From contig VIQU02000001.1 of the NCBI GenBank assembly GCA_010206225.2, positions 1 to 64,000 on the forward strand: a DNA stretch of 64,000 bases, in the 5' to 3' direction. The notes under the pieces are model-generated. The model saw only the letters and a list, made by a program, of their open reading frames with translations. It was not told where the DNA came from and ran no database searches. A program made the translations under genes and the position numbers. The DNA is from Lachnospiraceae bacterium MD308. GTDB lineage: Bacteria; Bacillota; Clostridia; Lachnospirales; Lachnospiraceae. Shown here one piece after another: positions 1 to 9,508 of the stretch (positions within the stretch are counted from its first letter, which is position 1; each line of letters begins with the position of its first letter).

Positions 1-1
1 T

Positions 2-88
2 CTATCTGGGCCAACAGGAACTCTTAAAGCAGCAACAGGGCTAAGCCCACATCTGTTCTTAGATTCCGAGCCAGAGGTAATTACCTAG
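2..88 (+). other. Possible 3' end of a gene cut by the window edge
   Basis: The frame beginning at base 2 is open for 28 codons and stops at TAG 86-88. It encodes a tail ending LFLDSEPEVIT. A second frame is open only to base 44. The piece is too short to identify. Because an inverted repeat follows directly, it could be the end of a transposon-borne gene, but I cannot show this. A non-coding reading is equally possible. Confidence 0.2.
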
Positions 89-106
89 CCATCCCGAAGG
101 GACCTG

Positions 107-230
107 CCCTTGATGGCACGCCAAAACAATGCTACAATGCTGTGAATCAGACGGAGAAACTGGTATCTGTTCTTGAGTTCTTCGCCGTCGGTAAGACGTT
201 CAGAGCATTGTTTTGGTGTGCCGTCAAGGG
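107..230. repeat. 27-bp imperfect inverted repeat with nested stem
   Basis: The left arm 107-133 and right arm 204-230 are reverse complements except at two positions, and 70 nt separate them. Inside the loop, gacgg at 150-154 can pair with ccgtc at 185-189, so the whole segment could fold into one long hairpin. No T-run follows either arm, so this is not a typical intrinsic terminator. It may be a small palindromic mobile repeat or the end of an insertion element. The rest of 1-341 shows nothing else I can name. Confidence 0.6.
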
Positions 231-341
231 TGGCGGACACTGCCAAAATCTATCGTATCTACAATTATCAAAGTTCTAATGGAGCCTATTTTTTTGACTC
301 CAGTTTTTCATAGGCTACTTTACACTACCCTATTATAAACC

Positions 342-3326
342 TTATCCAATAATATACTGATATATATCGTCCCGCACCGGCGTATCCAGTATCCATTCGA
401 TTTCAACTGCCGTCTTTGCCGTATTTGCCATACAGAATTCTTCTGTCTTTCCCGATGCACTCATCCGGCCTAAATAGTAAAACTCCTTTGAAATCTTATC
501 ATCCTTATTTTTCCGCACAAATAGATGTACATCTATTCCTCGTTCCTTTGCATGCAGAAAATTCTGAACATCTTCCGACTGCAAAGTTCTCCCGGATTTG
601 GAAACTGCAATTAACGTAGCTGCATTGATAAAGTGATCCTCATATTTTGTTGTATCACTGATATCCTCAGCTTTATCGTAATTTATAAATACAGGAAATG
701 TCTTTGTATTCTTGTCATACTTATAACCCCCGATATTCAAAGGCACCTCATTGTGCTCCCAGTTTAAAAGACGGCAGGCATCTTCATATGTATATTTTTG
801 ATACAGCACAAAATCTGTATCCTGATACCGATTACTGAAATTCGTCTTATATCTATGGATGCCAAATTCAATCAATTCCTTTATAATCACAGAGAAATCA
901 GGATTTTTCAGCATCTCTTCAAAACTTCCGGAAATTCCGTACTCCGCCCCTTCCTCTTTGATAAATATACAGGAATCATATGTTTTCTTTCCCGAACCGG
1001 AAGGAAACTCATTTGCCATCACATTCACTACATTTTTACCGGCAAACGTGCCCATTGAGATACCATAATTCTCCTGCAGTGAATTCTTCAGTCTCTTCAA
1101 AACCCCATGCCGATACTTTATAAGACGATCTAACAGTTCCAGTTCATGAATTCTTTTTCCAGGCGCCAGCTTTTTAGAAATGAACTCTACAACCTTTTCC
1201 TCTTCTGCCGGCAACCGAACCTTAAATTCCTTCTCATATTTCACGAGAAATTTATAATAGGATCCCAGACTGCTATTATCAAAAATCCGGCATACATCCA
1301 TTTCTCCGTACTCATCAAAGTCTTTAAGCGCCGGTATCCTTCCAAGCTTGTATTTCAAATTGGTATAATTCTCCCGGATTAATTTGATATCGCTGAAATT
1401 GGCTGCATCAATCGCCGTAAAAATCCGCTTCCGGCTGATTTCATCAAAATGAATCGTAGAAATTCCAGGAATCACGCGGTCCCCTTCCATCACATAGCGG
1501 CGGATATTATCTTTGTTATAACTACGGTCGCCGGAAAGGGCAATCGGAATCAAAAAGTTGTTCTTATAATTCCCGATAAAATCTAAAATAACAACAAACT
1601 CTTTCCCTTCTGCCTTTCTCAGACCCCGTCCCAACTGCTGCACAAAAACAATTGCCGATTCTGTGGGGCGAAGCATAATCACCTGATTAATCTCCGGTAT
1701 ATCTACTCCTTCCGAGAATATGTCAACTGTAAAAATATAATCAAGACAGTCCTCTTCTGCCATTCTTTCCTTTGGAACATCCATAACCAACCGTTCAATG
1801 ACTGCTTCCCGCCTTGTTTCATTGTCCTCTCCTGTCAACGCCTCTGTCCGAAGCCCCCGCTCATTAAATTTTTCTGACAATTTCCTTGCCTCATCTTTGC
1901 GGCTGCAAAAGATCAGTCCTTTCACACGATCTCCGCTGTATCCATAATAATCTGCCTGCTCAATGATATAGCTCACTCTGTCATCGCTGGTCAGGCGGTT
2001 AAAATTGCGGAGCTCTTCTGTATGATCATCATCCCCAATGATTTTCCCGTCAATACTCAGATCAGTAATCCCAAAGTAATGGAACGGACAGAGCAAGTCC
2101 TCCTCCAATGCCTGCTGCAAACGGATTTCATATGCAATATTATGATCAAATATATCATAAACATCAAATCGGTTTGTCTCTGGGCTTGCTGTCATTCCAA
2201 GCCAGAAATCCGGTTCAAAGTAGTTCATAATCCTCTGATAGCTATCCGCACCGGAATGATGTGCCTCGTCCAGACAAATCACAGAGAATGCGTTCGGCTC
2301 AAACTCTTTCAACACGCTTTCTTTGCTCATCATCTGCATAGTTGCAAATACTAAATCGGCCTCTTTGATCTCAGCGATATTTTTAGAAGTATTACCCGAA
2401 AGAAGGGCATATTTATAATTCATGCCGTCTGCCCGTTTCTTTCCGAACACGTTCCGATAGCTTGCTAATGCCTGCCTTGCAATCCGTTCTCTATGTACAA
2501 GAAAAAGTGTTTTCCTGGGATTCATTTCCCGCAATGCAAAAGCAGAGGCATATGTTTTCCCAGTTCCCGTCGCTGATATTAAGAGCGCCTTCTTCTCTTT
2601 ACTGTCCAGCAGATTTTTAATATTTTTCACAAACTGAACCTGCATAGCATTCGGTTCCAGCCTATATTGCTCTAGAGAAACAGGAGTTGTTTCTTTCGCT
2701 ATCTTTCTCTGTCTTTTTATTAACTTATATCTGACTCGATAATCCTCTATAAAATCACTGTAAGCTATACTCCGCTCATCATTCCACAAGGCATAGAACT
2801 CCTGAAGAATATCTCCGACTACCTCACCGGATTCATATCCGACGAGCTTTGTATTCCATTCGCGGTTAATCTTCAACGCACTCGCTGTCATATTAGAACT
2901 TCCGATAATAATCCGATATACTTCTTCTTTTCTGAAAATATAACCCTTTGTATGAAACCCATCTCTATTATCATTACTGTAAAATATTTTCAATTCAATG
3001 TTCTTCAAGGAATGTACTTTATCTAACGCTTCTGGTTCATTAAATTCTAGGTAATCTGTCGTAAGTATCTTCCCTTTAATTCCTCTGTTCTCCAACTCCT
3101 TTAATATCTGCAGTAAAGGTGTGATTCCTCCTAATGTGATAAATGCAACACTAATAAAGAACTCATCACAATTCATGAGTTCCTGTTCCAGCGACGATAT
3201 AACTCTTTTTCCGCGTTTACTGTCATTTGAGACAAACTCCGGACAGAAAGCCAGATTTGAATTCACACTCTTGTCAATAAATGCTGTTTCTAAACCTCTC
3301 TGTAATTCATGAATAGATTTCCTCAT
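342..3326 (-). CDS. PLD-nuclease / superfamily 2 helicase, DUF3427 family
   Basis: Domains in order: a phospholipase D-like nuclease domain (HKD motif, H125 and K127, followed by GSSN), an SF2 helicase core with Walker A SATGTGKT near 252-259, DEAH at 353-356 and motif VI QQLGRGLRK near 563-571, then a C-terminal region of about 400 residues typical of DUF3427 proteins. It probably unwinds or translocates on nucleic acid and cleaves it through the PLD domain. Its cellular role is not established, and a part in restriction or phage defence is inferred. It stands alone. An AAGGAG lies about 14 nt before the ATG, and TATACT upstream at about 3391-3396 may be its -10. Upstream, the 11-mer cgctttcacat is repeated in tandem at 3447-3468. 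Full length, no frameshift seen. Confidence 0.85.
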   Translation of the reverse strand: MRKSIHELQRGLETAFIDKSVNSNLAFCPEFVSNDSKRGKRVISSLEQELMNCDEFFISVAFITLGGITPLLQILKELENRGIKGKILTTDYLEFNEPEALDKVHSLKNIELKIFYSNDNRDGFHTKGYIFRKEEVYRIIIGSSNMTASALKINREWNTKLVGYESGEVVGDILQEFYALWNDERSIAYSDFIEDYRVRYKLIKRQRKIAKETTPVSLEQYRLEPNAMQVQFVKNIKNLLDSKEKKALLISATGTGKTYASAFALREMNPRKTLFLVHRERIARQALASYRNVFGKKRADGMNYKYALLSGNTSKNIAEIKEADLVFATMQMMSKESVLKEFEPNAFSVICLDEAHHSGADSYQRIMNYFEPDFWLGMTASPETNRFDVYDIFDHNIAYEIRLQQALEEDLLCPFHYFGITDLSIDGKIIGDDDHTEELRNFNRLTSDDRVSYIIEQADYYGYSGDRVKGLIFCSRKDEARKLSEKFNERGLRTEALTGEDNETRREAVIERLVMDVPKERMAEEDCLDYIFTVDIFSEGVDIPEINQVIMLRPTESAIVFVQQLGRGLRKAEGKEFVVILDFIGNYKNNFLIPIALSGDRSYNKDNIRRYVMEGDRVIPGISTIHFDEISRKRIFTAIDAANFSDIKLIRENYTNLKYKLGRIPALKDFDEYGEMDVCRIFDNSSLGSYYKFLVKYEKEFKVRLPAEEEKVVEFISKKLAPGKRIHELELLDRLIKYRHGVLKRLKNSLQENYGISMGTFAGKNVVNVMANEFPSGSGKKTYDSCIFIKEEGAEYGISGSFEEMLKNPDFSVIIKELIEFGIHRYKTNFSNRYQDTDFVLYQKYTYEDACRLLNWEHNEVPLNIGGYKYDKNTKTFPVFINYDKAEDISDTTKYEDHFINAATLIAVSKSGRTLQSEDVQNFLHAKERGIDVHLFVRKNKDDKISKEFYYLGRMSASGKTEEFCMANTAKTAVEIEWILDTPVRDDIYQYIIG

Positions 3327-3501
3327 CGTTCTTTTGCATGCTCCTTTTATCTCATAACAGTTTTAAAGCCGTGGCAATTATCTTGTTCAGACTCCTACAG
3401 ACAGTATAACACGAACACGGTCGAACCAAAAGAATAAAAATGAACACGCTTTCACATCGCTTTCACATTTCCAGATGTCTGAACGGACGGTGTTTCTTTT
3501 T

Positions 3502-4360
3502 TCAACTCCCACAGACCTCCAATATCTTCCGAGCCGCTCCCCTCGCCCCGGAACACCTCTGAAACCCCTCCTCGATCTTCTTTGCACTTTCCTTATACTT
3601 CTCATCTTCGAGCACGCATTCAACCGCCTCAAGCACGCTTTTAGCGTCTGTCCCTTTTAACATCCTGCCCGCCCCCAACTGCTCTGCCCTTCTTGCCATG
3701 CCTCCCTGTTCGGAAATCTGGAGCCGCATCACAAGCGGCATGCCAAAATACAAGCTTTCATTCACGCTGTTCATCCCGCAGTGGGAAAGGAATGCATCCG
3801 CCTTTTTGAGCGCCCCGATTTGGTCAACATAAGAATACACTGACAGATTTTCCGGCAGCTTGCCAAACTCCTCCATCCTGACAAGACTCCCCCTTATGGC
3901 GCACCTTCCGGATTTCCTCTGAGGAGGGACGGACAGACGGGCCTACAAAGGCATACTTATTTGAAAATGTCTCCGAACAAGGCTGAAATTCCGGGGAGGT
4001 ATATACGATCGTATGGGTATTCTCATCATTCGCAAGAACATCCAGCACATTTTTTATGGGATAGCCATTGACACTCTTTTGATCTGCCTGTTAATCTTTG
4101 GCATCGAGATAAGCATAGAAGCCATATCTTTAAAACTTTGCCGCATGATCCTCGCAGAATATTGATTAAAGGCAAATGTGGTCGTAACGGATATAAAAGG
4201 TATTTCAAGCTTCTTTGCAATCGCCTTTCCCCACACCGCCATGGAGTCCGCCACGATGCAGTCCGGCTTCAGCCTTTCCAGATCGCGGCATACCGGCCTT
4301 TCTAATGCCAGCGTAGTATCCGCCAGAATCTCAACGGAAAATGCCTGTCCCTTTTCTCCC
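3502..4360 (-). pseudogene. Decayed MGT-family glycosyltransferase
   Basis: Three pieces in different frames match successive parts of macrolide-type (MGT/YjiC) UDP-glycosyltransferases. From about 4360 to 4054 come ADSMAVWGKAIAKKL and TTTFAFN. From 4048 to about 3905 comes the middle linker, with FVGPSVRP. From about 3880 to 3502 comes the C-terminal donor site, with SHCGMNSVNESLYFGMPLV. The N-terminal domain (roughly the first 90 residues of the family) is missing, since the sequence joins directly onto the end of the upstream permease gene. About 50 residues are also missing between pieces two and three. With at least two frameshifts and two deletions it cannot make an enzyme. Confidence 0.85.
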
Positions 4361-5587
4361 CTATGAAACCTGATGCCTCCTGAATCCCAATCCTGCCAAC
4401 GGCAGCATGATGATTGTCAAAAAGCCATAAAGGACCGCCCTTACGGTGAGCGCATCCAAAACCAGACCGCCGAATTGATATGAGATATACTTTCCGAATT
4501 CCGGCATCGCCGAACGGTAGGGCAGTAAAAATAAAGTAAGATTATATGCCCCTGTCGTTCCGTTTGGCGTCAGGAACAGAGGAATAAACAGTATCGGGAC
4601 GAGAATGATCAGCACAAGATATGGACTTTTCATTTTCGCAGACAAAAGAAGCGTCAGCCCGATCATCGCAAGTAATACCAGATAAATAACACCAATATTG
4701 ATCAGAACAGCCTGTAAAAATGTGTATGGATAGGGAATGGCCGTATTGGCAATCTGCAGCGGCAGATCAAATCCATCCGTCCCGAACGCGATCAGCACCG
4801 GAGCGCACGCCGCAATGATATGAAGGATAAATGCAGCCGTTCCAAATAAAAGCGAGGCTGCTGTTTTTGCTGTTATAAGCTTTGTTTTTCCATACTTTGC
4901 CGATAGAATCACTGCATCTGTTCCTGCCTGATATTCGCCGGAAAAGACAGGAGCAATCACAATGCAGATAGCAAACAACGCAAACATCAAAAGCTCAAAA
5001 CTGCTTATGATGATTTCCCATCCCCCGTAATATCCATATTGCAGCGGCGTTTCCACCTGATCTGCCATATTTCCCCAGTATTCTTTTTGTTCATCGGATA
5101 ATGCACGGGATGGATCATTCAGCAAAGTTTTTACCTTCCCTCTCATTGCTTTGTAAAAGGATGCCCCATCTTCGATATCCAGATCAGGCAGATCATTATA
5201 ACCCCGGATATCATCTGGATCACTGTAAGCGTTGGCAATCAGGTTCAACAGTTTTTCCCTTGGTGCAACTGTATTCCAATAGGCGTCGCCAATTAAAAAC
5301 TGTTCGTCTCCGTCATATCCGATGTTATCAGGGTTTTCAAAAAGCCTCTGCACTTCCCGTATTGTCTCTGCAACATATTCGTCGGACAAAGGAACCGATT
5401 GTTTTGCATACTGCTTCTTTTCATAAGCAATACCCTCCGTCCCTTTTATGACGCCTTCTTGATTGTAAATCTGGTACTGCATAATGGGAAGCCCGAATAG
5501 AAATCCTGTTAAGCTCAAACTAACTGTCATTATGATTAAGGTAGATTTTTTTCGCAATATCTTCAAAAACTCATATTTTACCAACAT
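4361..5587 (-). CDS. ABC-2 type transporter permease
   Basis: About 408 residues. One membrane segment lies near the N-terminus (STLIIMTVSLSLTGFLFGL), then a large extracytoplasmic region of about 150 residues, then at least five further hydrophobic segments. This is the layout of ABC-2 exporter subunits with a big external loop. I start it at the ATG at 5587 (protein begins MLVKYEFL) because AGGAGG lies 8 nt ahead. A longer in-frame reading would overlap the ATPase gene. It follows the ATPase stop by 1 nt, so the two are translationally linked and form one exporter. The substrate is unknown; the adjacent two-component system suggests a peptide antibiotic or envelope-stress function. Confidence 0.85.
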   Translation of the reverse strand: MLVKYEFLKILRKKSTLIIMTVSLSLTGFLFGLPIMQYQIYNQEGVIKGTEGIAYEKKQYAKQSVPLSDEYVAETIREVQRLFENPDNIGYDGDEQFLIGDAYWNTVAPREKLLNLIANAYSDPDDIRGYNDLPDLDIEDGASFYKAMRGKVKTLLNDPSRALSDEQKEYWGNMADQVETPLQYGYYGGWEIIISSFELLMFALFAICIVIAPVFSGEYQAGTDAVILSAKYGKTKLITAKTAASLLFGTAAFILHIIAACAPVLIAFGTDGFDLPLQIANTAIPYPYTFLQAVLINIGVIYLVLLAMIGLTLLLSAKMKSPYLVLIILVPILFIPLFLTPNGTTGAYNLTLFLLPYRSAMPEFGKYISYQFGGLVLDALTVRAVLYGFLTIIMLPLAGLGFRRHQVS

Positions 5588-5588
5588 A

Positions 5589-6473
5589 TCACTTTTCCTC
5601 CTGTTTCTGGTCTTCCTCGCCAAAATGGAACATAAATAAATCTTCTAAGCCCGGCTCTGCCATCTTCGCATTTTTTCTCGGAGCAGTCTTCTCTATCACG
5701 CGCAGCCGTACCATACCGTTTTCATGGCGAAGATTCACAACAGAAAATTCCCTGCAGTATTTTTCAGCCGCCCTTTCATCGACGAAAAATTCCCACACCT
5801 TGCCTTTGATACTGTCTGTAACCGTACTCATCGGCTCCTGCAAGAGAAAACTCCCTTGCTTCATCATCAGGATCGTATCCGCAATAGAAGAGACATCCGA
5901 GACAATATGTGTGGACAGGATAACAATTTTTTCTCTTGCAAAATCAGAGATAAGATTGCGAAAACGCACTCTTTCTTTTGGATCAAGCCCCGCCGTAGGT
6001 TCATCCAATATCAGGATAGACGGGCTGTTCAGTTCTGCCTGTGCAATTCCAAGACGCTGCTTCATACCGCCGGAATATGTCTTGATTTTTTTATCCGCCG
6101 CATCAGACAGGTTTACCATCTCAAGCAACGCTTCTGTCCGTTTTTTTGCCCGCCTTATACCAAGCCCTTTCACAGCCGCCATATACAGCATAAATTCACG
6201 GGCGGTAAACTCAGGATAAAAGCCAAAATCCTGGGGCATATAGCCCAGACGGGCATAATATTTCTCTCCTAATTGTTCCATTGTTTTTCCGTTGAAACGG
6301 ATACTGCCCGAAGTCGGTTTCAGAATGCCGCATATCATCCGCATCAGCGTCGTCTTGCCTGCCCCGTTCGCGCCAAGCAGCCCGTATATCCCCGGCACTA
6401 AATCGGCGCTTACATTGTTGACAGCACATTTTTTTCCGTACTGTTTCCTTAAATTTTGTAATTGTAATTCCAT
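5589..6473 (-). CDS. ABC transporter ATP-binding subunit
   Basis: 294 residues with Walker A GANGAGKTT near residue 34, the signature YSGGMKQRLGIAQA and Walker B ILILDEPTAGLDP. The C-terminal extension of about 75 residues is common in ATPases that pair with ABC-2 permeases. GGGGAGG lies 6 nt before the ATG. It powers the permease encoded just downstream. It is separated from the sensor kinase upstream by a terminator (6551-6588), so it probably has its own promoter within 6474-6550, although I see no clear one. Confidence 0.92.
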   Translation of the reverse strand: MELQLQNLRKQYGKKCAVNNVSADLVPGIYGLLGANGAGKTTLMRMICGILKPTSGSIRFNGKTMEQLGEKYYARLGYMPQDFGFYPEFTAREFMLYMAAVKGLGIRRAKKRTEALLEMVNLSDAADKKIKTYSGGMKQRLGIAQAELNSPSILILDEPTAGLDPKERVRFRNLISDFAREKIVILSTHIVSDVSSIADTILMMKQGSFLLQEPMSTVTDSIKGKVWEFFVDERAAEKYCREFSVVNLRHENGMVRLRVIEKTAPRKNAKMAEPGLEDLFMFHFGEEDQKQEEK

Positions 6474-6548
6474 ACAGAGCCTCCCCGTTAAATTTTACAG
6501 ATCCGCCTGCCGGCCAGCCGAATAGGCCGGCGAATATTCCTGCAGGCA

Positions 6549-6590
6549 CAAAAAATAGATGATCTGGCTTTTAGCATAGATCATCTATCT
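6549..6590 (-). terminator. Intrinsic terminator after the sensor kinase gene
   Basis: An 11-bp perfect stem (6555-6565 with 6578-6588) has a 12-nt loop and is followed on the minus strand by a run of T. It separates the two-component genes from the ABC genes. Confidence 0.8.
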
Positions 6591-6642
6591 TAGGCAGTGC
6601 TTTTTTGTATCTTAATTTAACCTTAAGTTGTCTCTCTTAAGT

Positions 6643-8058
6643 TTATTGACTTTCCAAAGGAAGAACAATCGTAAACCTTGTTCCCTCACCCTGTCTGCTT
6701 TTTACATCAATCTTACCGCCGTGGAGCGTTATAATCTGTTTTGCGATCGCAAGTCCAAGTCCGCTTCCCTCTGGTTTCTCTTTCGTGTTCGTCCCTCTGT
6801 AATACCGTTGAAAAATCTCCGACTGTTCCTTGCCGCTCATGCCCACTCCGTTATCAGAGATGCAGATCTGTATCCCTTTCTTCGTATCGGCATCTATACG
6901 GATCGTTACCTTTGTCTCAGGCGGATTATGTGTCAATGCATTCACGATCAGATTATTCACGGCACGTCGGAATAACTCTGTATCAATACAGGCTCTGCAC
7001 TCCTGTATCTTGCTTTCAAATTCAATGCTGCGGTTCATAAAGGCAGGATCATTTACAATATCAATGACCAGCTCTCTCAGGAAGCGCACAATGCGCACCG
7101 TCTGCGGATGATATAAAGCCGCGCCCGAATCCAGCTGATAGGTCAGCTTTAAATCATCCACCATCTTTTCTGTGTGATCTACATTTTTTAAGATAATTCC
7201 GCCATATTCCCGTACGGCCTCACCGCCGTGGTCCGGAGTTCCCATAAGCAGTTCCGCATAGCCCTTAATTGGTGAAAGGGGCGTTTTCAGATCGTGTGTA
7301 ATATTAACAATCCACTCTCTGCGGAGCCGTTCCGTATCCTGCTGCACCTGATCGCTGTGACGGATTTCCTCATCCATCTTATTCAGTTCTCCATAAATCT
7401 CGCCAAAGACTCCTTTTTCAGGAAACGGAGTGTAAGAACGCACAGAAATATCCCCGATGCCCTTTGCTATTCTGCCAAGATGTCTGATCAGCCAAAACCC
7501 GTAACAGGTCACAAACAGAAAGACAGAACACAAAATGAAGAAGATTCCCGCGCGAAACACTGGCGAAAGCCGTCCCACATTCTCTCCGTTATAGTAGAGT
7601 ACCGTTTTCCCTACCGCATAAGGAAACCCGATCAGATAGCTCCATGTCTCTCCCGAATCCTCGTAGCTGTCTGCAAAAACAGTATTGCCCTGTTCATAAG
7701 CGCCTGTGCGGATTGCGATCAATTCCGATGCAGAATATCTTTCCGGACGGTTCTCAGGCTTGTTGCGGCAGAAAACCTCCTGTCCTGTCTCATCAATAAT
7801 CTGAAGCCACAGCCCGTATTCGTCCAGCCGCCTAAGCCCCGTTTCTTCTATTTGGATTTCACCGTTGTCATTCCTCATCCATACCGAGAAATTATCTGTA
7901 AATCTGTCCGGCCACGATGCCAGACTCAAACCCTCTGGTTCTGTTATTCCAAAAATGTAATAAAATGTTCCGATTGCCAGAACAACAGCGATAAAAAGCA
8001 GCGTTAACACGAAAATAAATATTCTTAAAAGCGGATTTAATTTCTTTTTATTTCTCAT
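6643..8058 (-). CDS. Sensor histidine kinase
   Basis: 471 residues. TM1 lies at about 11-36, an extracytoplasmic sensor region of about 130 residues follows, TM2 at about 167-191, and then a HAMP-like linker. The HisKA box NITHDLKTPLSPIKGY has the phospho-acceptor at H255, and the HATPase domain carries N, G1 (DNGVGM) and G2 (GSGLGLAIAKQI) boxes. The gene overlaps the response regulator by 11 nt. The large external domain separates it from the short-loop BceS type that reads bacitracin flux. It probably senses an envelope signal and controls the ABC genes downstream; that link is inferred from position. Confidence 0.93.
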   Translation of the reverse strand: MRNKKKLNPLLRIFIFVLTLLFIAVVLAIGTFYYIFGITEPEGLSLASWPDRFTDNFSVWMRNDNGEIQIEETGLRRLDEYGLWLQIIDETGQEVFCRNKPENRPERYSASELIAIRTGAYEQGNTVFADSYEDSGETWSYLIGFPYAVGKTVLYYNGENVGRLSPVFRAGIFFILCSVFLFVTCYGFWLIRHLGRIAKGIGDISVRSYTPFPEKGVFGEIYGELNKMDEEIRHSDQVQQDTERLRREWIVNITHDLKTPLSPIKGYAELLMGTPDHGGEAVREYGGIILKNVDHTEKMVDDLKLTYQLDSGAALYHPQTVRIVRFLRELVIDIVNDPAFMNRSIEFESKIQECRACIDTELFRRAVNNLIVNALTHNPPETKVTIRIDADTKKGIQICISDNGVGMSGKEQSEIFQRYYRGTNTKEKPEGSGLGLAIAKQIITLHGGKIDVKSRQGEGTRFTIVLPLESQ

Positions 8059-8752
8059 ATGGATTTACCAGCTTATAGCCTAATCCCTTCACTGTAATGA
8101 TATATCGGGGCGCCGCAGGGTTTTCCTCTAACTTTTCGCGCAAATGACGGATATGTACCATGATCGTATTATCGCATCCGAAACTATCCTCGCCCCAGAT
8201 GGTTTCATATAGGCGTTCCCGGCTGATCACCCGCCCTGAATTCTCCGCCAGATACCGTAAAATCTCAAACTCCCGCGCGGTCAGCCCGATTTCCTTATCA
8301 TTCTTCATCACTCGAAAGCCGTCAGCATCTATCATCAGTTCACCGATTTTTAACGAGAAGCCCCGTATGGGAGCCTGCATGTATTTTGCACGGCGCAGTC
8401 CGGCTTTCACTCTGTATGCCATTTCTTTCGGACTGAACGGCTTTGTAACATAATCGTCGCCCCCGACTGCCAGGCCAAGTATTTTATCCAGTTCATCATT
8501 TTTAGAAGAAAGGAACAAAACAGGGCAATGCGAGAACTCCCGGATTTGTTTGCACACTTCATACCCGTCTATGTCGGGCAGCATGACATCCAAAATAATG
8601 ATATCCGGCTGAATCCCCCTGCACGCAGTTACAGCCAGACTCCCTTCCTTGATTTTGGTAATATTATAAAACCCCTCCCTGTTTAAGGCTTTTTCAAGTA
8701 AATCTAAGATATCCGGCTCATCATCGACAAGCATTATTTTATACGGATTCAC
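8048..8752 (-). CDS. OmpR-family response regulator
   Basis: A receiver domain (acidic pair DDE near residue 10, phospho-acceptor D55 in LDVMLPD, conserved K in VTKPFSP) is followed by a winged-helix DNA-binding domain with LTAREFEILRYLAEN and the C-terminal YIITVKGLGYKL. The GTG at 8764 lies only a base from AAGGAG, which is too close. The next in-frame GTG, at 8752 (VNPYKIMLVDDE), has a usable spacing and I prefer it. It is cotranscribed with the overlapping kinase gene. Confidence 0.93.
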   Translation of the reverse strand: MNPYKIMLVDDEPDILDLLEKALNREGFYNITKIKEGSLAVTACRGIQPDIIILDVMLPDIDGYEVCKQIREFSHCPVLFLSSKNDELDKILGLAVGGDDYVTKPFSPKEMAYRVKAGLRRAKYMQAPIRGFSLKIGELMIDADGFRVMKNDKEIGLTAREFEILRYLAENSGRVISRERLYETIWGEDSFGCDNTIMVHIRHLREKLEENPAAPRYIITVKGLGYKLVNPYEK

Positions 8753-8838
8753 TGAACGGCACACTCCTTTTATTCTGCAGTTTTCTTCACATGATATACG
8801 GTCTCAGGCTTCTCACCTTACATGCTGTCTCAGTCTTC

Positions 8839-9459
8839 TTATCTTACATGCTCCCGCAGATTTTCATCTTCATACTCAAAGACACATCTCTCAAACGCAT
8901 TGATTACATGTGTTTCCTGATACTTGTCATACCGCTTGTGATCCCTCCCGTACGACATATGTACATGCCCGTGAAGAAAAAACCGCGGCTTATATTTTTC
9001 TAAAAGAGATAAGAACACCTGAAAGCCCTGATGCGGAAGATCCCTTGCGTCATTCAGCTGATACGCGGGAGCATGCGTCACTAAGATATCAAACCCTCCA
9101 TGCCGTAAAAGCTTGAAAGCTAACTTTCTGACTCTCCTTCGCATATCCCGCTCCGTATACTGGTATTCCCCGCTCCGATAGCGCATAGAGCCTCCTAGTC
9201 CGAGAATGCGTATTCCATCATGTACATAGATCGTATCGTCAATACAGATACAGCCGTCGGGCGGAATCATCTCATACTTTTCATCGTGATTCCCATGGAC
9301 ATAGAGCACCGGCGCTGATGTAAATGTCGCAAGAAAGGAAAGATATCTTGGATCCAAGTCTCCGCAGGAGATGATCACATCAATTCCTTCCAGTTTTTCT
9401 TTTTCAAAATGGTCCCAGAGATAAGTAGACTCCTCATCCGCAATCGCCAGTATTTTCAT
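8839..9459 (-). CDS. Metallophosphoesterase family protein
   Basis: About 206 residues from the ATG at 9459 (MKILAIADEES); AAAGGA lies ahead of it. The metal-binding motifs of calcineurin-like phosphoesterases are visible: ISCGDLD, YVHGNHDE, and later VTHAP and HGHVHMSYG. The first motif reads AIADEES in place of the usual D-x-H, so the first metal ligands are altered. The likely activity is cleavage of a phosphodiester or phosphomonoester; the substrate cannot be told. It is encoded 50 nt after the BMP-family gene, possibly in one transcript. Confidence 0.8.
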   Translation of the reverse strand: MKILAIADEESTYLWDHFEKEKLEGIDVIISCGDLDPRYLSFLATFTSAPVLYVHGNHDEKYEMIPPDGCICIDDTIYVHDGIRILGLGGSMRYRSGEYQYTERDMRRRVRKLAFKLLRHGGFDILVTHAPAYQLNDARDLPHQGFQVFLSLLEKYKPRFFLHGHVHMSYGRDHKRYDKYQETHVINAFERCVFEYEDENLREHVR

Positions 9460-9508
9460 AAACCTGATTATCCTTTCTATGATCGCCAAATAGCATAATA
9501 ATATCCTC

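Noticed and set aside
3387-3632. 81-codon open frame at the end of the decayed glycosyltransferase
   Set aside because: It is an out-of-frame reading of the pseudogene, with Arg/Cys-rich content typical of shadow frames.
6211-6549. 112-codon open frame overlapping the start of the ABC ATPase gene
   Set aside because: The ATPase reading frame explains this DNA fully, with a good ribosome site; the other frame has no domain.
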